Assembly: GCF_038007285.1 (NCBI RefSeq)
Contig: NZ_JBBOWX010000001.1
Location: 3,861,501 to 3,925,500, forward strand
Direction of reading: 5' to 3'
Length of the DNA: 64,000 bases
From: Sporosarcina sp. FSL K6-3457
Lineage (GTDB): Bacteria > Bacillota > Bacilli > Bacillales_A > Planococcaceae
In this document: piece after piece, positions 43,241 through 51,824 of the stretch
Numbering within the stretch: position 1 is the first letter of the stretch
Layout: every line of letters begins with the position of its first letter
Program-made: the position numbers and the translations under genes
The notes under the pieces: model-generated
Seen by the model: only the letters and a program-made list of their open reading frames with translations
The model's database searches: none
What the model was told of the DNA's origin: nothing

Positions 43241-43378
43241 CTAAACAGCTGTGTGATTACTGAAATTGTCTAAAAAGGACAGACCTATCCCGTTAGGCGT
43301 AATTTCATGAGTAATCGCACATGAAGTGGCTAAATATTCCAATAAACTTTCACGTGCATACATAGTATCTAACATCAT
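43241..43378 (-). CDS. Small protein of 45 residues, unknown function
   Basis: The frame starts ATG ATG at 43378, directly after CGGAGGTGAGGA, one of the best ribosome sites in the window, and ends at 43241. The product (MMLDTMYARESLLEYLATSC at the start, ending FLDNFSNHTAV) has no membrane segment. A dedicated terminator lies downstream at 43182-43205, so it is its own transcription unit. I do not recognise the family. Lies between the ABC-F gene and the bmrA-like gene. Confidence 0.6.
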   Translation of the reverse strand: MMLDTMYARESLLEYLATSCAITHEITPNGIGLSFLDNFSNHTAV

Positions 43379-43496
43379 TCCTCACCTCCGTTTCACTACT
43401 AGTAAGAATAGTTTAACATATATTCGAATAAATTCACACTATTTTTTTCGGTCTGGCCTTCCCCTTGGATTGCGCAATTTTTTTAGAAAACAAGAA

Positions 43497-43530
43497 AACC
43501 ACCCTCTCCATAGAAAGCAACAGGGTGGTT
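43497..43530 (-). terminator. Terminator of the BmrA-like gene
   Basis: AACCACCCT pairs with AGGGTGGTT. On the minus strand it is followed by TTCTTGTTTTC. Confidence 0.85.
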
Positions 43531-43557
43531 CGTGAACAATATCCCAACTCGTTATTC

Positions 43558-45291
43558 CTATGCCAATTGCTGTTCTGCAAACTCACGATACAAAGCATGG
43601 GACTGCGTCAATTCCTGATGTGTCCCACTGCCTGTCACTCGCCCGTTCTCAATAAAAATAATTTTATCCGCATCGACGATTGTTGATAACCTGTGGGCAA
43701 TAACAAATGTTGTACGCCCTTCCATTAAGCGTGTCAGCGCATCTTGCACAACGCCTTCCGATTGACTGTCCAGACTAGCGGTCGCTTCGTCCATCATTAA
43801 TATTTTAGGATCCCGTAAGAAGGCTCGTGCAATGGCAATACGTTGCCTTTGACCTCCTGAAAGTTTCACCCCACGTTCGCCAACTTCCGTGTCCAAGCCA
43901 TTCGTAAAGCCTTTAATAAATTCATCAGCATAGGCCATTTCAGTGACTTCCCACAGCCGTTCATCCGAAATACTTGCACCATTGTCTAAACCGTAGCATA
44001 AATTTTCACGAATCGTTCCAGCCATCATGGCACTCTCTTGTGAAACATAGCCAATTTGACTGCGCCATGATGCCATCGACAATTCTTTGATAGGTGTGTC
44101 GCCAATTCGGATTTCACCAGCTGTTGGTTCATAGAAACGTTCCAACAACCCAAACATCGTTGTTTTTCCCCCGCCACTCGGTCCAGCAAAGGCAATCATT
44201 TCACCAGGCTGTGCCTCGAAGGACACATTACCGATGACCGGTTCATCTTCCTCATAAGCAAATGATACATCTACCACTTGAACGGGTTTGCCCGCAATAT
44301 CCATCGCCAAGCCATCCTGCCCTTCTTCCAATGGCAACTCTAAAATATCAATAATACGCTCTGTTGCCCCTTTCGCTTTCTGTAGTTGCGTAAAGAACAT
44401 CGCAAAGGATGTGATTGGGAAAATGATTTGGAATAGGTAGAGCAAGAAGGCAACAAGTTCACCTGTTGACATCGTGCCACTTGCCACACGCATACCGCCA
44501 TAGCCGATAATCATGACGATCACGACCATAACAACCAAGTACATAAAAGGAGCAATCAATGCAAAAATCCGTGCTTCCTTCAACCCAAATTTGAATAATT
44601 TTTGAATGCCAGCTTTACCACTTGCCTCTTCATTTAATTCGGCATTAGAAGCTTTCATCAAACGAATTTCGCCAAGTGTCTGTTGAATATGACCTGTAAA
44701 TACAGCTGTTTCATCCTGTAAGCCGCGAGAGATTTTAGCCATTCTACTTCCCAATGGAACCATGATAGCAACTGTAATCGGCACTGAAATTAACATGATA
44801 AGCGTCATCTTCCAGTCCATCACAAGCAAAATAATGACCGCACCGATGATCGAAATAATTCCGGTAATGAATTGTGGAAAATGTTGTGTAATCAATTCTT
44901 TAACGATTCCGGTGTCATTAACAACACGACTCACCGTTTCACCACTCGATTCTTTATCGAAATGGCTAACAGGCAAACGAATAAGCTTAGTCCACATTTT
45001 TTCACGTAAACTAGCCACTACTTTTTGTCCTACATAGCTGAGTAAATAAATAGATACCCCATCTATCACTGCTTGGAGAATAAACGCTACTCCAATCGCA
45101 ATCATTATCGGGACGCTGAGTGAAGCGACCGAAAATCCATCTACTAAATTTTTCGTTAACAGCGGTACGACCAAACCTGCTAGCGTTGTCAGCACGCCCG
45201 CCGTTAAACCGACAGCTAAAGCTAGCTTCGGGATGCCTGTCGATAAAATAAGAGTGAAAAACGGCTTCAAGCCAACTTGTTTCTTATCCAT
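43558..45291 (-). CDS. bmrA: Multidrug ABC exporter, homodimeric (BmrA-like)
   Basis: A 577-residue half-transporter closely like B. subtilis BmrA along its length. Examples are LKPFFTLILSTG at the start, LIRLPVSHFDKESSGETVSRVVNDT, and the end LYREFAEQQLA. It has six membrane helices in the first 310 residues and an ATPase domain with GPSGGGKTT, LSGGQRQRIAIARAF and ILMMDEATASLDSQSE. All catalytic parts are canonical, so a homodimer is expected, unlike the pair at 23539-27091. It would expel lipophilic compounds and perhaps lipids. Single gene with terminator 43497-43530. Confidence 0.9.
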   Translation of the reverse strand: MDKKQVGLKPFFTLILSTGIPKLALAVGLTAGVLTTLAGLVVPLLTKNLVDGFSVASLSVPIMIAIGVAFILQAVIDGVSIYLLSYVGQKVVASLREKMWTKLIRLPVSHFDKESSGETVSRVVNDTGIVKELITQHFPQFITGIISIIGAVIILLVMDWKMTLIMLISVPITVAIMVPLGSRMAKISRGLQDETAVFTGHIQQTLGEIRLMKASNAELNEEASGKAGIQKLFKFGLKEARIFALIAPFMYLVVMVVIVMIIGYGGMRVASGTMSTGELVAFLLYLFQIIFPITSFAMFFTQLQKAKGATERIIDILELPLEEGQDGLAMDIAGKPVQVVDVSFAYEEDEPVIGNVSFEAQPGEMIAFAGPSGGGKTTMFGLLERFYEPTAGEIRIGDTPIKELSMASWRSQIGYVSQESAMMAGTIRENLCYGLDNGASISDERLWEVTEMAYADEFIKGFTNGLDTEVGERGVKLSGGQRQRIAIARAFLRDPKILMMDEATASLDSQSEGVVQDALTRLMEGRTTFVIAHRLSTIVDADKIIFIENGRVTGSGTHQELTQSHALYREFAEQQLA

Positions 45292-45394
45292 AGTTTACAA
45301 CTCCAATTCCTTGAATCTTTTTGACAGGTTCATTTTACTAAATGTATGTAAACTCAATATCAACAAACTTCAATTACCTATCATTCAACGACAC

Positions 45395-45439
45395 AAAAAG
45401 GTTAGAAAGGGCGATGAAATGCAAATCCTTTCTAACCTT
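45395..45439 (-). terminator. Terminator of the aminotransferase gene
   Basis: AAGGTTAGAAAGG pairs with CCTTTCTAACCTT (13 bp). On the minus strand it is followed by TTTTTGTG. Confidence 0.9.
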
Positions 45440-45447
45440 ACTTTACT

Positions 45448-46611
45448 TCAAATCTTCAAAGCCCTTAATTGAGCAATTGCTTTTTGTAGTTCCTCAACCT
45501 TCTGCACAAGTGCTAACCGAACAAATCCTGCACCTTCTGTCCCAAAGATACTCCCTGGAACCATAACAACGCCACATTGTTCGATTGCTTTAAAAACAAA
45601 TGCCTTATCGTCAATGTCAAACGGATATTTAGCCCATACAAACATCCCCCCGCTTGAAGGCGTAACAGACCAACCAATGTTTTCCAACCCGTTCATTAAC
45701 ACCCTATGCCGCTCAGTAAACTCTTTTCGCAAACGGTCTGTAATTTCCTCCGCATGATCCAACGCAGTTGCAGCCGCCTCCTGAATCGGTTCAAATGTCC
45801 CATAATCCAAATTCGATTTCAGTTGCTTAATGATACTAATCATCTCCGCATTACCGACAATATAAGCAATACGAGCGCCTGCTAAACTAAAGCTTTTCGA
45901 TAATGAATTGATTTCCATGCCGACTTCCATTGCTCCCGGGGTCGATAGGAAACTGCTTGGCGAATCACCTTCGAAGTAATATTCCGAATAAGCTGCGTCA
46001 TGGAGGACAGGGACATTATATTTCTTCGCAAATGCGACAACTTTATCAAAAAATGTTGCATCTGGTAATGCGGGAACAGGATTACCCGGTAAATTCAAAA
46101 TAAGCAATTTCGCCTTTTGCGCGATGTCTTCTGGTATGTCATCTAAATTAGGTAAAAATCCATTTTCCGCGCGCAACGGCATGTAATAAGGTACAGCACC
46201 CGCGAGCTTAATACCTGCATCATATGCGACATAGGCTGGATTTGTTGTTAGTACGATATCCCCTTCATTGCAAAGCGCAAAGGGTAAATGAACGAGTCCC
46301 TCTTGCGACCCCATTGTTTGAATAATTTCTGTATCGGGATTGAGCGTAACCCCAGAGCGCCGCTTATAATAATTCGCCACAGCCTCATTAAATCGTTTCG
46401 TTCCGCTAAGTGTATAGCCATATGTAGTCGCCAAGGCGCTTTGTTCGGACAAAGCCTGTCTCACCTTCTCATCCGGAGGAAGATCTGGACTTCCGAGGCT
46501 TAAATCAACCACTTCAGCACCCGTCGCTTTTTTCGCTTCAGCAGCTGCTTTTAAATCTCCAAAAATGGCAGGTTCAAAAATGGACATTTTTAACGATGGT
46601 TCAATCTTCAA
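45448..46611 (-). CDS. Class I/II PLP-dependent aminotransferase
   Basis: A 387-residue PLP enzyme of the fold-type I aspartate-aminotransferase family, of the LL-diaminopimelate/PatA-like branch. The PLP lysine is in NSLSKSFSLAGARIAY. Other marks are the start VVDLSLGSPDLPPDEKV, YGYTLSGTKRFNEAVANYYKRRSG, NLPGNPVPA and the carboxylate-binding GAGFVRLAL. The TTG start at 46611 is chosen because AAGGAGTG lies seven bases upstream; the frame upstream to 46695 has no site. The substrate is not certain. It lies 3 kb from a lysine catabolism operon and could serve 2-aminoadipate transamination, but that is speculation. Confidence 0.85.
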   Translation of the reverse strand: MKIEPSLKMSIFEPAIFGDLKAAAEAKKATGAEVVDLSLGSPDLPPDEKVRQALSEQSALATTYGYTLSGTKRFNEAVANYYKRRSGVTLNPDTEIIQTMGSQEGLVHLPFALCNEGDIVLTTNPAYVAYDAGIKLAGAVPYYMPLRAENGFLPNLDDIPEDIAQKAKLLILNLPGNPVPALPDATFFDKVVAFAKKYNVPVLHDAAYSEYYFEGDSPSSFLSTPGAMEVGMEINSLSKSFSLAGARIAYIVGNAEMISIIKQLKSNLDYGTFEPIQEAAATALDHAEEITDRLRKEFTERHRVLMNGLENIGWSVTPSSGGMFVWAKYPFDIDDKAFVFKAIEQCGVVMVPGSIFGTEGAGFVRLALVQKVEELQKAIAQLRALKI

Positions 46612-46712
46612 TGATAAACACTCCTTGTGTGTGAGAAATTGTTTTATGGAATAGTTTATCACAAATTGATTGATGAATGTGAAAAGGCTAAACATCTGTT
46701 TAGCCCAATTGC

Positions 46713-47411
46713 TCAGGAAGAACTGCTTCCCGTCATATACACTTCTTCGAACGGCTGGATAATAACAAAACCTTCGCCCTTGAATTCCATTTGAATCGAT
46801 TCCCCACTGCCCCGACCAATGAATGTCCGGAAGCTAATATCTGTACGAAATTCCGGTGTTAAATTCCCTGACCAGGCGACGGTTGCATTCGGATCTGTAA
46901 TAACAGACTCTCCAGGACGAACAAGTAATGTCAACGGCTCAAAGTGGGTTGTAATCGCAACCTTCCCTGTTCCCCTTAACGTCACGTTAAATAATCCACC
47001 CGCCATCATCCCCGCAACTTTGCGCATCAGTTTAATGTCCCATTCAATACTCGGTTCAAACGCCAGCAAATCATTGCCATTGACCGTAATCGATTCATTA
47101 TTCAAATCAAAGATGGTAATTTTCTTCCCCTGATCCGCTAAATACAGTCGGCCATTTCCCGTCGCCTTCATCAATGAAGTACCTTCACCCGTGAACGCTT
47201 TTTTGAACATCATACCGACACCATGTTCTAATATTTTTTCCCGCTCGAACTTAATTTGCCCCGTATAGGAAATCATAGAACCCGTTTTGGCCCACACCTG
47301 GTCCGTTAAATTGACCTCCAAAATACGCGGTGTTTCCAAATCAAAGTTCTCCCTTACCTGCTCATCCTGCTTCGTCTGTTTCACAAATTCACTAATCGTA
47401 TATTTGCCCAT
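46713..47411 (-). CDS. AIM24 family protein (paralogue 1)
   Basis: A 232-residue protein of the AIM24/TIGR00266-like beta-helical fold. Segments LEVNLTDQVWAKTGSMISYTGQIKFERE, EGTSLMKATGNGRLYLADQGKKITIFDL and GGLFNVTLRGTGKVAITTHFEPLTL are typical. The family has no firm function in bacteria; the name is from a yeast mitochondrial relative. AAAGGGGAGAG precedes the ATG. A second member lies at 57204. The upstream region holds the second 21-bp array. Confidence 0.82.
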   Translation of the reverse strand: MGKYTISEFVKQTKQDEQVRENFDLETPRILEVNLTDQVWAKTGSMISYTGQIKFEREKILEHGVGMMFKKAFTGEGTSLMKATGNGRLYLADQGKKITIFDLNNESITVNGNDLLAFEPSIEWDIKLMRKVAGMMAGGLFNVTLRGTGKVAITTHFEPLTLLVRPGESVITDPNATVAWSGNLTPEFRTDISFRTFIGRGSGESIQMEFKGEGFVIIQPFEEVYMTGSSSS

Positions 47412-47497
47412 CTAACTCTCCCCTTTCAGCTAACTCATACTGACTATACATACGTTGGAGTATGAAAAAAGATTCAATTGAAATGCTCCAACAGAAT

Positions 47498-47623
47498 TAT
47501 TGGCACTTAATATTGAAATATTGGCACTTACTAGTCATTTATTGGCGGCTGCAGTCCGTTTATTGGCGTTCAAGACCGATTTATTGGCGCTCGCCATTCA
47601 TTTATTGGCGAATCAAGACCTTT
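47498..47623. repeat. 21-bp tandem array, six diverged units
   Basis: TATTGGC occurs at 47498, 47519, 47540, 47561, 47582 and 47603, exactly 21 bases apart each time. The other 14 positions are mostly diverged, though each unit tends to end in TT before the next. The plus frame gives YWHLILK, YWHLLVI, YWRLQSV and similar heptads. It has a GGAG site only one base from its ATG, so coding is doubtful. It lies between the AIM24 gene and the lysine operon terminator. Confidence 0.85.
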
Positions 47624-47643
47624 GACCCATCCTTTCACCAATA

Positions 47644-47675
47644 AAAACCCCCGATAGAAACATCCATCAGGGGTT
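47644..47675 (-). terminator. Terminator of the lysine-degradation operon
   Basis: AACCCC pairs with GGGGTT; with further pairing of GATAG/ATGATG-like bases it is followed by TTTTTATT on the minus strand. Confidence 0.85.
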
Positions 47676-47680
47676 CGCGC

Positions 47681-48871
47681 TCACTTAAACGGCCATTCTG
47701 GCAACATATTATTCAACTTCTTATCTTCCCGGTAGCCAAGCACATATTCCGCCTGCATAATTGTATGAATCTCGCGCGTTCCCTCGTAAATAACGGGTGC
47801 TTTCGAGTTACGCAAAAACCGAGCAACTGGATAGTCATCCGAATAACCGTAGGCACCGTGAATTTGGAAGGCATCGTCTGCTGCTTTATTGGCAAAGTCA
47901 CAAGCCTGCCATTTGGCCAGCGACGTTTCACGCGTATTGCGCAAGCCTTTGTTTTTCATATCGCCTGCACGATAAACAAGCAAACGACTCATCTGATAGC
48001 CCGCTTCCATATTGGCAATCATTTGCTGAACGAGCTGGTGTTTACCAATCGACTTGCCAAATGTTTCTCGTGCGTGGCAATACTTCACACTTTCTTCAAG
48101 ACAGCCCATAATCAGCCCGACTGCCCCCGCTGCAACCGTAAAACGACCATTATCAAGTGCAGCCATCGCAATTTTAAAGCCTTCACCTTCTGCACCTAGC
48201 AAATTAGCGGACGGCACACGCATATCCTCGAAAAACAACTCGCCCGTATTGCCCGCGCGAATGCCGTATTTGCCTTTAATCGCTTTCGATGAAAAACCCG
48301 GCATCGTCCGCTCAACGATGAATGCACTAATACCATGGTGTTTCTTCGTTTTATCCGTATAAGCAAAAACAAGGAAATGATCGGCCACATCACAGAGCGA
48401 GATCCACGTCTTCTGGCCATTCAATACATAATCATCCCCGTCGCGCACCGCAGTCGTCGCCATCGCCACAACGTCAGAACCTGCACCAGGCTCCGTTAAA
48501 CCAAAAGCGCCTATTTTCTGCCCCTTGGCCTGTGGAATTAAATACTTCTTCTTTTGCGCTTCCGTCCCCCATTGCATTAGCGTCATTGAATTCAAGCCGA
48601 TATGAACAGAGACTGCTGTGCGAAACGCTGTATCGCCACGCTCCAGCTCCTCACATAATATCGCAAGAGAATTATAGTCCATGCCGCTACCGCCATAGTG
48701 TTCAGGTACACATACGCCCATAAAACCAATATCCGCAAGCTTCTTCCAAATAGCTGGGTCAAATCCACCTTCAGCATCCCATCTCTGGATATGGGGCATA
48801 ATCTCTTCATCCACAAACTGACGGGCTGTTTTTCTCAGCATAATCTGTTCTTCTGTGAATCCGAAATCCAT
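47681..48871 (-). CDS. Acyl-CoA dehydrogenase, probably glutaryl-CoA dehydrogenase
   Basis: A 396-residue FAD enzyme of the acyl-CoA dehydrogenase family. It shows FGFTEEQIMLRKTARQFVDEEI, the FAD/substrate segment AFGLTEPGAGSD, YVLNGQKTWISL, and a C-terminal YEGTREIHTIMQAEYVLG containing the likely catalytic glutamate. Position as third gene of an operon with lysine 6-dehydrogenase and a semialdehyde dehydrogenase suggests glutaryl-CoA as substrate, since that is the intermediate after 2-oxoadipate. The sequence alone does not fix chain length. It begins 15 bases after the preceding gene. Confidence 0.85.
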   Translation of the reverse strand: MDFGFTEEQIMLRKTARQFVDEEIMPHIQRWDAEGGFDPAIWKKLADIGFMGVCVPEHYGGSGMDYNSLAILCEELERGDTAFRTAVSVHIGLNSMTLMQWGTEAQKKKYLIPQAKGQKIGAFGLTEPGAGSDVVAMATTAVRDGDDYVLNGQKTWISLCDVADHFLVFAYTDKTKKHHGISAFIVERTMPGFSSKAIKGKYGIRAGNTGELFFEDMRVPSANLLGAEGEGFKIAMAALDNGRFTVAAGAVGLIMGCLEESVKYCHARETFGKSIGKHQLVQQMIANMEAGYQMSRLLVYRAGDMKNKGLRNTRETSLAKWQACDFANKAADDAFQIHGAYGYSDDYPVARFLRNSKAPVIYEGTREIHTIMQAEYVLGYREDKKLNNMLPEWPFK

Positions 48872-48886
48872 TGTTCTCCCCCTCCC

Positions 48887-50053
48887 TCAAGCGGAGACAT
48901 TATTCGTCTCCACCGTTTCTACAATGATTACACCGCGCTTTTTCATTTCTTCAATATATAACGCGCCCGGGACGATATTTTCTGGTGGATGAACCCCGCG
49001 CTTGGTAATCGTGCCGTTGCCAATCATCTGCGCTACTATGGAAATAGTATTCGCCGTTGCCCGTGCCATCGCGGTTTCATTGACCGTCGTATCTTTTTCC
49101 GTTATCAAATCGTACTCATACGCCATAGGTGATCCGTTCTTATCGCCACTAACAATGACACGCAACAATACAGCATCCGATTTATCGCCTAGCCGTAATT
49201 GTGGCAGCAATAATTCCCGCATCACATCACGCACCTTTACTTTATTGCCAGCAACAACCACCTCACCGTCTCGTGCTAATAAACCAAGATCGACAAGTAA
49301 CTGAAACTTTTCCGCATGCCCTTTATAGCGAATCGTCTTATATTCTAACGTTTTCACATTCGGAAATGATTTCGTCAATGTTGAGGTGCCTCCTGATGTA
49401 TGAAACGCTTCCAATTCACCATATTTATCAAAATAAATCGGCTCAATCTCAGACAATGAAGGTACTTCTAACAGCTTTCCACCTCGAATGACATGAGAAG
49501 GATCTGTATAATGATCAAACACACCTTCCAATGAAAAAACAACATTATAATTAAGCGGAGGCTCGGGCTTCACTGGAATACCACCCACATATAATTTTAT
49601 GGACTCTACGGCATCTAGTTTTTCTGCCCCGTATCCCGTCAAAATATTAATCATACCTGGTGCTACCCCAAGGTCTGGAATAATCGTGACACCTTTCGCC
49701 GTTGCCTGTTCTGCGAGCCCAAGCACCGCATCTGTTGCCCCACCAATATGCCCCCCTAGATCGATGGAATGAACACCAATATCCACAGCCAACCGCGCTA
49801 CCTTTTCATTAAATGTATAAAATAATGCATTGATAACAACATTTCCAAGCGCCATAACGTCACGTAATTGCACATCATTTGTCGCATCTAAACGTAAAAT
49901 ATCGAGTTTGTCAGACATTAATTGTTCCGCAAAATCCTCTGCTTGCCGGACATGCAAATCAGCTAAATAGACGCGGTCTACATCATCACTCTTTACAAGA
50001 TCACGCGCCGCCTCTTTTCCCATTAAACCCGCACCGAGTATGACAACTTTCAT
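48887..50053 (-). CDS. Lysine 6-dehydrogenase (saccharopine dehydrogenase family)
   Basis: A 388-residue NAD-dependent enzyme that removes the epsilon-amino group of L-lysine, giving 2-aminoadipate semialdehyde (as piperideine-6-carboxylate) and ammonia. It matches the Geobacillus lysine 6-dehydrogenase pattern over its length as I know it. The pieces are [18 protein letters not shown] (Rossmann), [14 protein letters not shown], [58 protein letters not shown] and [17 protein letters not shown]. It is the middle gene of a three-gene operon, 24 bases after the aldehyde dehydrogenase gene. Confidence 0.85.
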   Translation of the reverse strand: MKVVILGAGLMGKEAARDLVKSDDVDRVYLADLHVRQAEDFAEQLMSDKLDILRLDATNDVQLRDVMALGNVVINALFYTFNEKVARLAVDIGVHSIDLGGHIGGATDAVLGLAEQATAKGVTIIPDLGVAPGMINILTGYGAEKLDAVESIKLYVGGIPVKPEPPLNYNVVFSLEGVFDHYTDPSHVIRGGKLLEVPSLSEIEPIYFDKYGELEAFHTSGGTSTLTKSFPNVKTLEYKTIRYKGHAEKFQLLVDLGLLARDGEVVVAGNKVKVRDVMRELLLPQLRLGDKSDAVLLRVIVSGDKNGSPMAYEYDLITEKDTTVNETAMARATANTISIVAQMIGNGTITKRGVHPPENIVPGALYIEEMKKRGVIIVETVETNNVSA

Positions 50054-50077
50054 GTCTTCATCTCCTGACCTAGGCTA

Positions 50078-51556
50078 TTATTCCGTGTCAATCTGCGCCC
50101 GTTGCAACTTCCCACTAAAGTCCACATAAATACTTTTCCACTCCGTAAACACATCGAGCGCCGCTACACCTGAATCACGATGACCATTCCCCGTCCCCTT
50201 CGTCCCACCGAATGGCAAATGGATTTCAGCTCCCGTCGTCCCCGCATTGACATAAACAATTCCCGTATCTAAATCACGCTGTGCTCGGAACACTTGATTG
50301 ACATCCCGCGAGAAAATCGAGCTAGACAGCCCATATTTCACACTGTTATTCACTTCTATCGCTTCATCTAAACTACTAATTTCAATCAAGGACACCACTG
50401 GACCAAAAATCTCTTCCTGCGCAAGACGGCTATCCCACTTCACATCCGTAAATAACGTCGGCTCATAATAATGCCCAGCTGCAAGGTTCCCTTCTGTCAA
50501 TACGTTCCCCCCTGCAAGCAGCTTGGCACCTTCTTCTTTACCAATACCTACATAACCATGAATTTTCCCAAGCGCCTTGTGATTAATAACAGGCCCAATC
50601 TTAACCGACTCATCTAGTCCATCACCAATCGTTAAGCCCTTCATCGCCTCAACAAGCTTTTCCTCCAGTTCCCTCTTCACATCTTTATGCACAATGACGC
50701 GGCTACATGCCGTACAGCGCTGACCCGCAGTCCCAAACGCACTCCACAAAATCCCTTCCACCGCAAGATCAATATCAGCATCATCCATCACAATTACCGC
50801 ATTTTTCCCGCCCATTTCAAGTGATACCTTCTTCAAATGACGTCCACCTGTTTCAGCCACATGACGCCCCGTTTCCGTCGACCCTGTGAATGAAATCACG
50901 CGCACATCAGGATGTTCAATCAACGCAGTTCCCACTGTTGAACCCGCACCAAAAACAATATTAGCAACACCAGCAGGCAGTCCTGCTCGCTCAAATATCA
51001 ATGCCATTTCATACGCCATCATCGGTGTTTCTGTCGCCGGCTTCCAGACAAATGTATTGCCTGCAACCATTGCCGGAAACGACTTCCACGTCGCAATCGC
51101 CACAGGAAAATTCCACGGTGTAATCAGTCCGACAACCCCAATCGGCGCACGCACACTCATCGCAAACTTATCTTGCAGCTCAGATGGTACAGTTTCTCCG
51201 AACAACCGACGTCCTTCGCCAGCCATATACAGCGCCATATCAATTCCTTCTTGAACTTCACCACGCGCTTCTTCAATGACCTTACCCATTTCCTTCGTCA
51301 ACACTTGTGCCAAATGCTCTTTTTTCTCCCTCATTAAACGTCCAATTTCATATAAATAATCTGCACGTTTCGGTGCCGGAACAAGTGCCCATTTTTTTTG
51401 TGCTTCTTTCGCGGCCTTCACTGCCTGGTCCACATCTTCCTTCGTCGACAGCCTTACTTGTGCCAATTCTTCTCCATTTGCCGGGTTGGTAACAGCCGTA
51501 TAATCTGCTCCCTCCTCCCCTTGCCATGAACCTCCGATATAGTTGTTCAATCGCAT
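50078..51556 (-). CDS. Aldehyde dehydrogenase, probably 2-aminoadipate semialdehyde dehydrogenase
   Basis: A 492-residue NAD(P)-dependent aldehyde dehydrogenase. Catalytic cysteine lies in GQRCTACSR near residue 288, the general-base glutamate in VSLEMGGKNA, and the cofactor-binding segment is ITPWNFPVAIATWKSFPAMVAGNTFVWKPA. It also has the end motif EWKSIYVDFSG. In context with lysine 6-dehydrogenase it should oxidise the semialdehyde to 2-aminoadipate. It is the first gene of the operon. A probable cre site lies 33 bases upstream of its ATG. Confidence 0.85.
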   Translation of the reverse strand: MRLNNYIGGSWQGEEGADYTAVTNPANGEELAQVRLSTKEDVDQAVKAAKEAQKKWALVPAPKRADYLYEIGRLMREKKEHLAQVLTKEMGKVIEEARGEVQEGIDMALYMAGEGRRLFGETVPSELQDKFAMSVRAPIGVVGLITPWNFPVAIATWKSFPAMVAGNTFVWKPATETPMMAYEMALIFERAGLPAGVANIVFGAGSTVGTALIEHPDVRVISFTGSTETGRHVAETGGRHLKKVSLEMGGKNAVIVMDDADIDLAVEGILWSAFGTAGQRCTACSRVIVHKDVKRELEEKLVEAMKGLTIGDGLDESVKIGPVINHKALGKIHGYVGIGKEEGAKLLAGGNVLTEGNLAAGHYYEPTLFTDVKWDSRLAQEEIFGPVVSLIEISSLDEAIEVNNSVKYGLSSSIFSRDVNQVFRAQRDLDTGIVYVNAGTTGAEIHLPFGGTKGTGNGHRDSGVAALDVFTEWKSIYVDFSGKLQRAQIDTE

Positions 51557-51588
51557 TACACCATTTCCCCTCTCTACTCTAAGTCCAA

Positions 51589-51604
51589 TCGAAAACGCTT
51601 ACAA
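51589..51604 (-). promoter_or_regulatory. Probable cre site of the lysine-degradation operon
   Basis: TTGTAAGCGTTTTCGA on the minus strand fits the CcpA cre consensus with one mismatch. It is close to the start of the aldehyde dehydrogenase gene, so glucose repression of lysine use is plausible. Confidence 0.6.
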
Positions 51605-51660
51605 ACTTACTTAACCACTTCGACATATCCCATGAAATACCTTTATTTTATTCCATAATC

Positions 51661-51735
51661 AATCACGCCTTGGCGTGATTGCGTCCAGATTTTGAATTGA
51701 GCTTGCTCAATTAACTCCCTTCAAAATCTGTGACA
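51661..51735. repeat. Dispersed hairpin repeat, copy C (ACGCC/GGCGT type)
   Basis: AATCACGCC-TT-GGCGTGATT is a perfect palindrome, followed by GCGTCC, AGATTTTGAA, a TTGAGC/GCTCAA hairpin, TTAACTCC and TTCAAAATCT. The order is the same as in copy A at 8301. A separate long hairpin (TTATCTTCATTCAGC with GCTGAATGAAGATAA) follows at 51749-51790. Confidence 0.7.
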
Positions 51736-51785
51736 TCCGCCGGAGGCTTTATCTTCATTCAGCGGAATTTTTCTGCTGAATGAAG

Positions 51786-51814
51786 ATAAAAAAACCTTAG
51801 ACAGTTGTCCAAGG
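51786..51814 (-). terminator. Terminator of the SEC-C/TPR gene
   Basis: CCTTAGACA pairs with TGTCCAAGG (one wobble). On the minus strand it is followed by TTTTTTTATC. Confidence 0.85.
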
Positions 51815-51824
51815 CTTGAGTCAT

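Noticed and set aside
47462..47644. 60-residue frame with YWR heptads in the second 21-bp array
   Set aside because: The GGAG is one base from the ATG and unit sequences diverge at all codon positions, which argues against selection on protein.
51749..51790. Long perfect hairpin TTATCTTCATTCAGC/GCTGAATGAAGATAA as terminator
   Set aside because: Neither side has a T-tract after the stem in the reading direction. The true terminator of the SEC-C gene is the hairpin next to it at 51786-51814.
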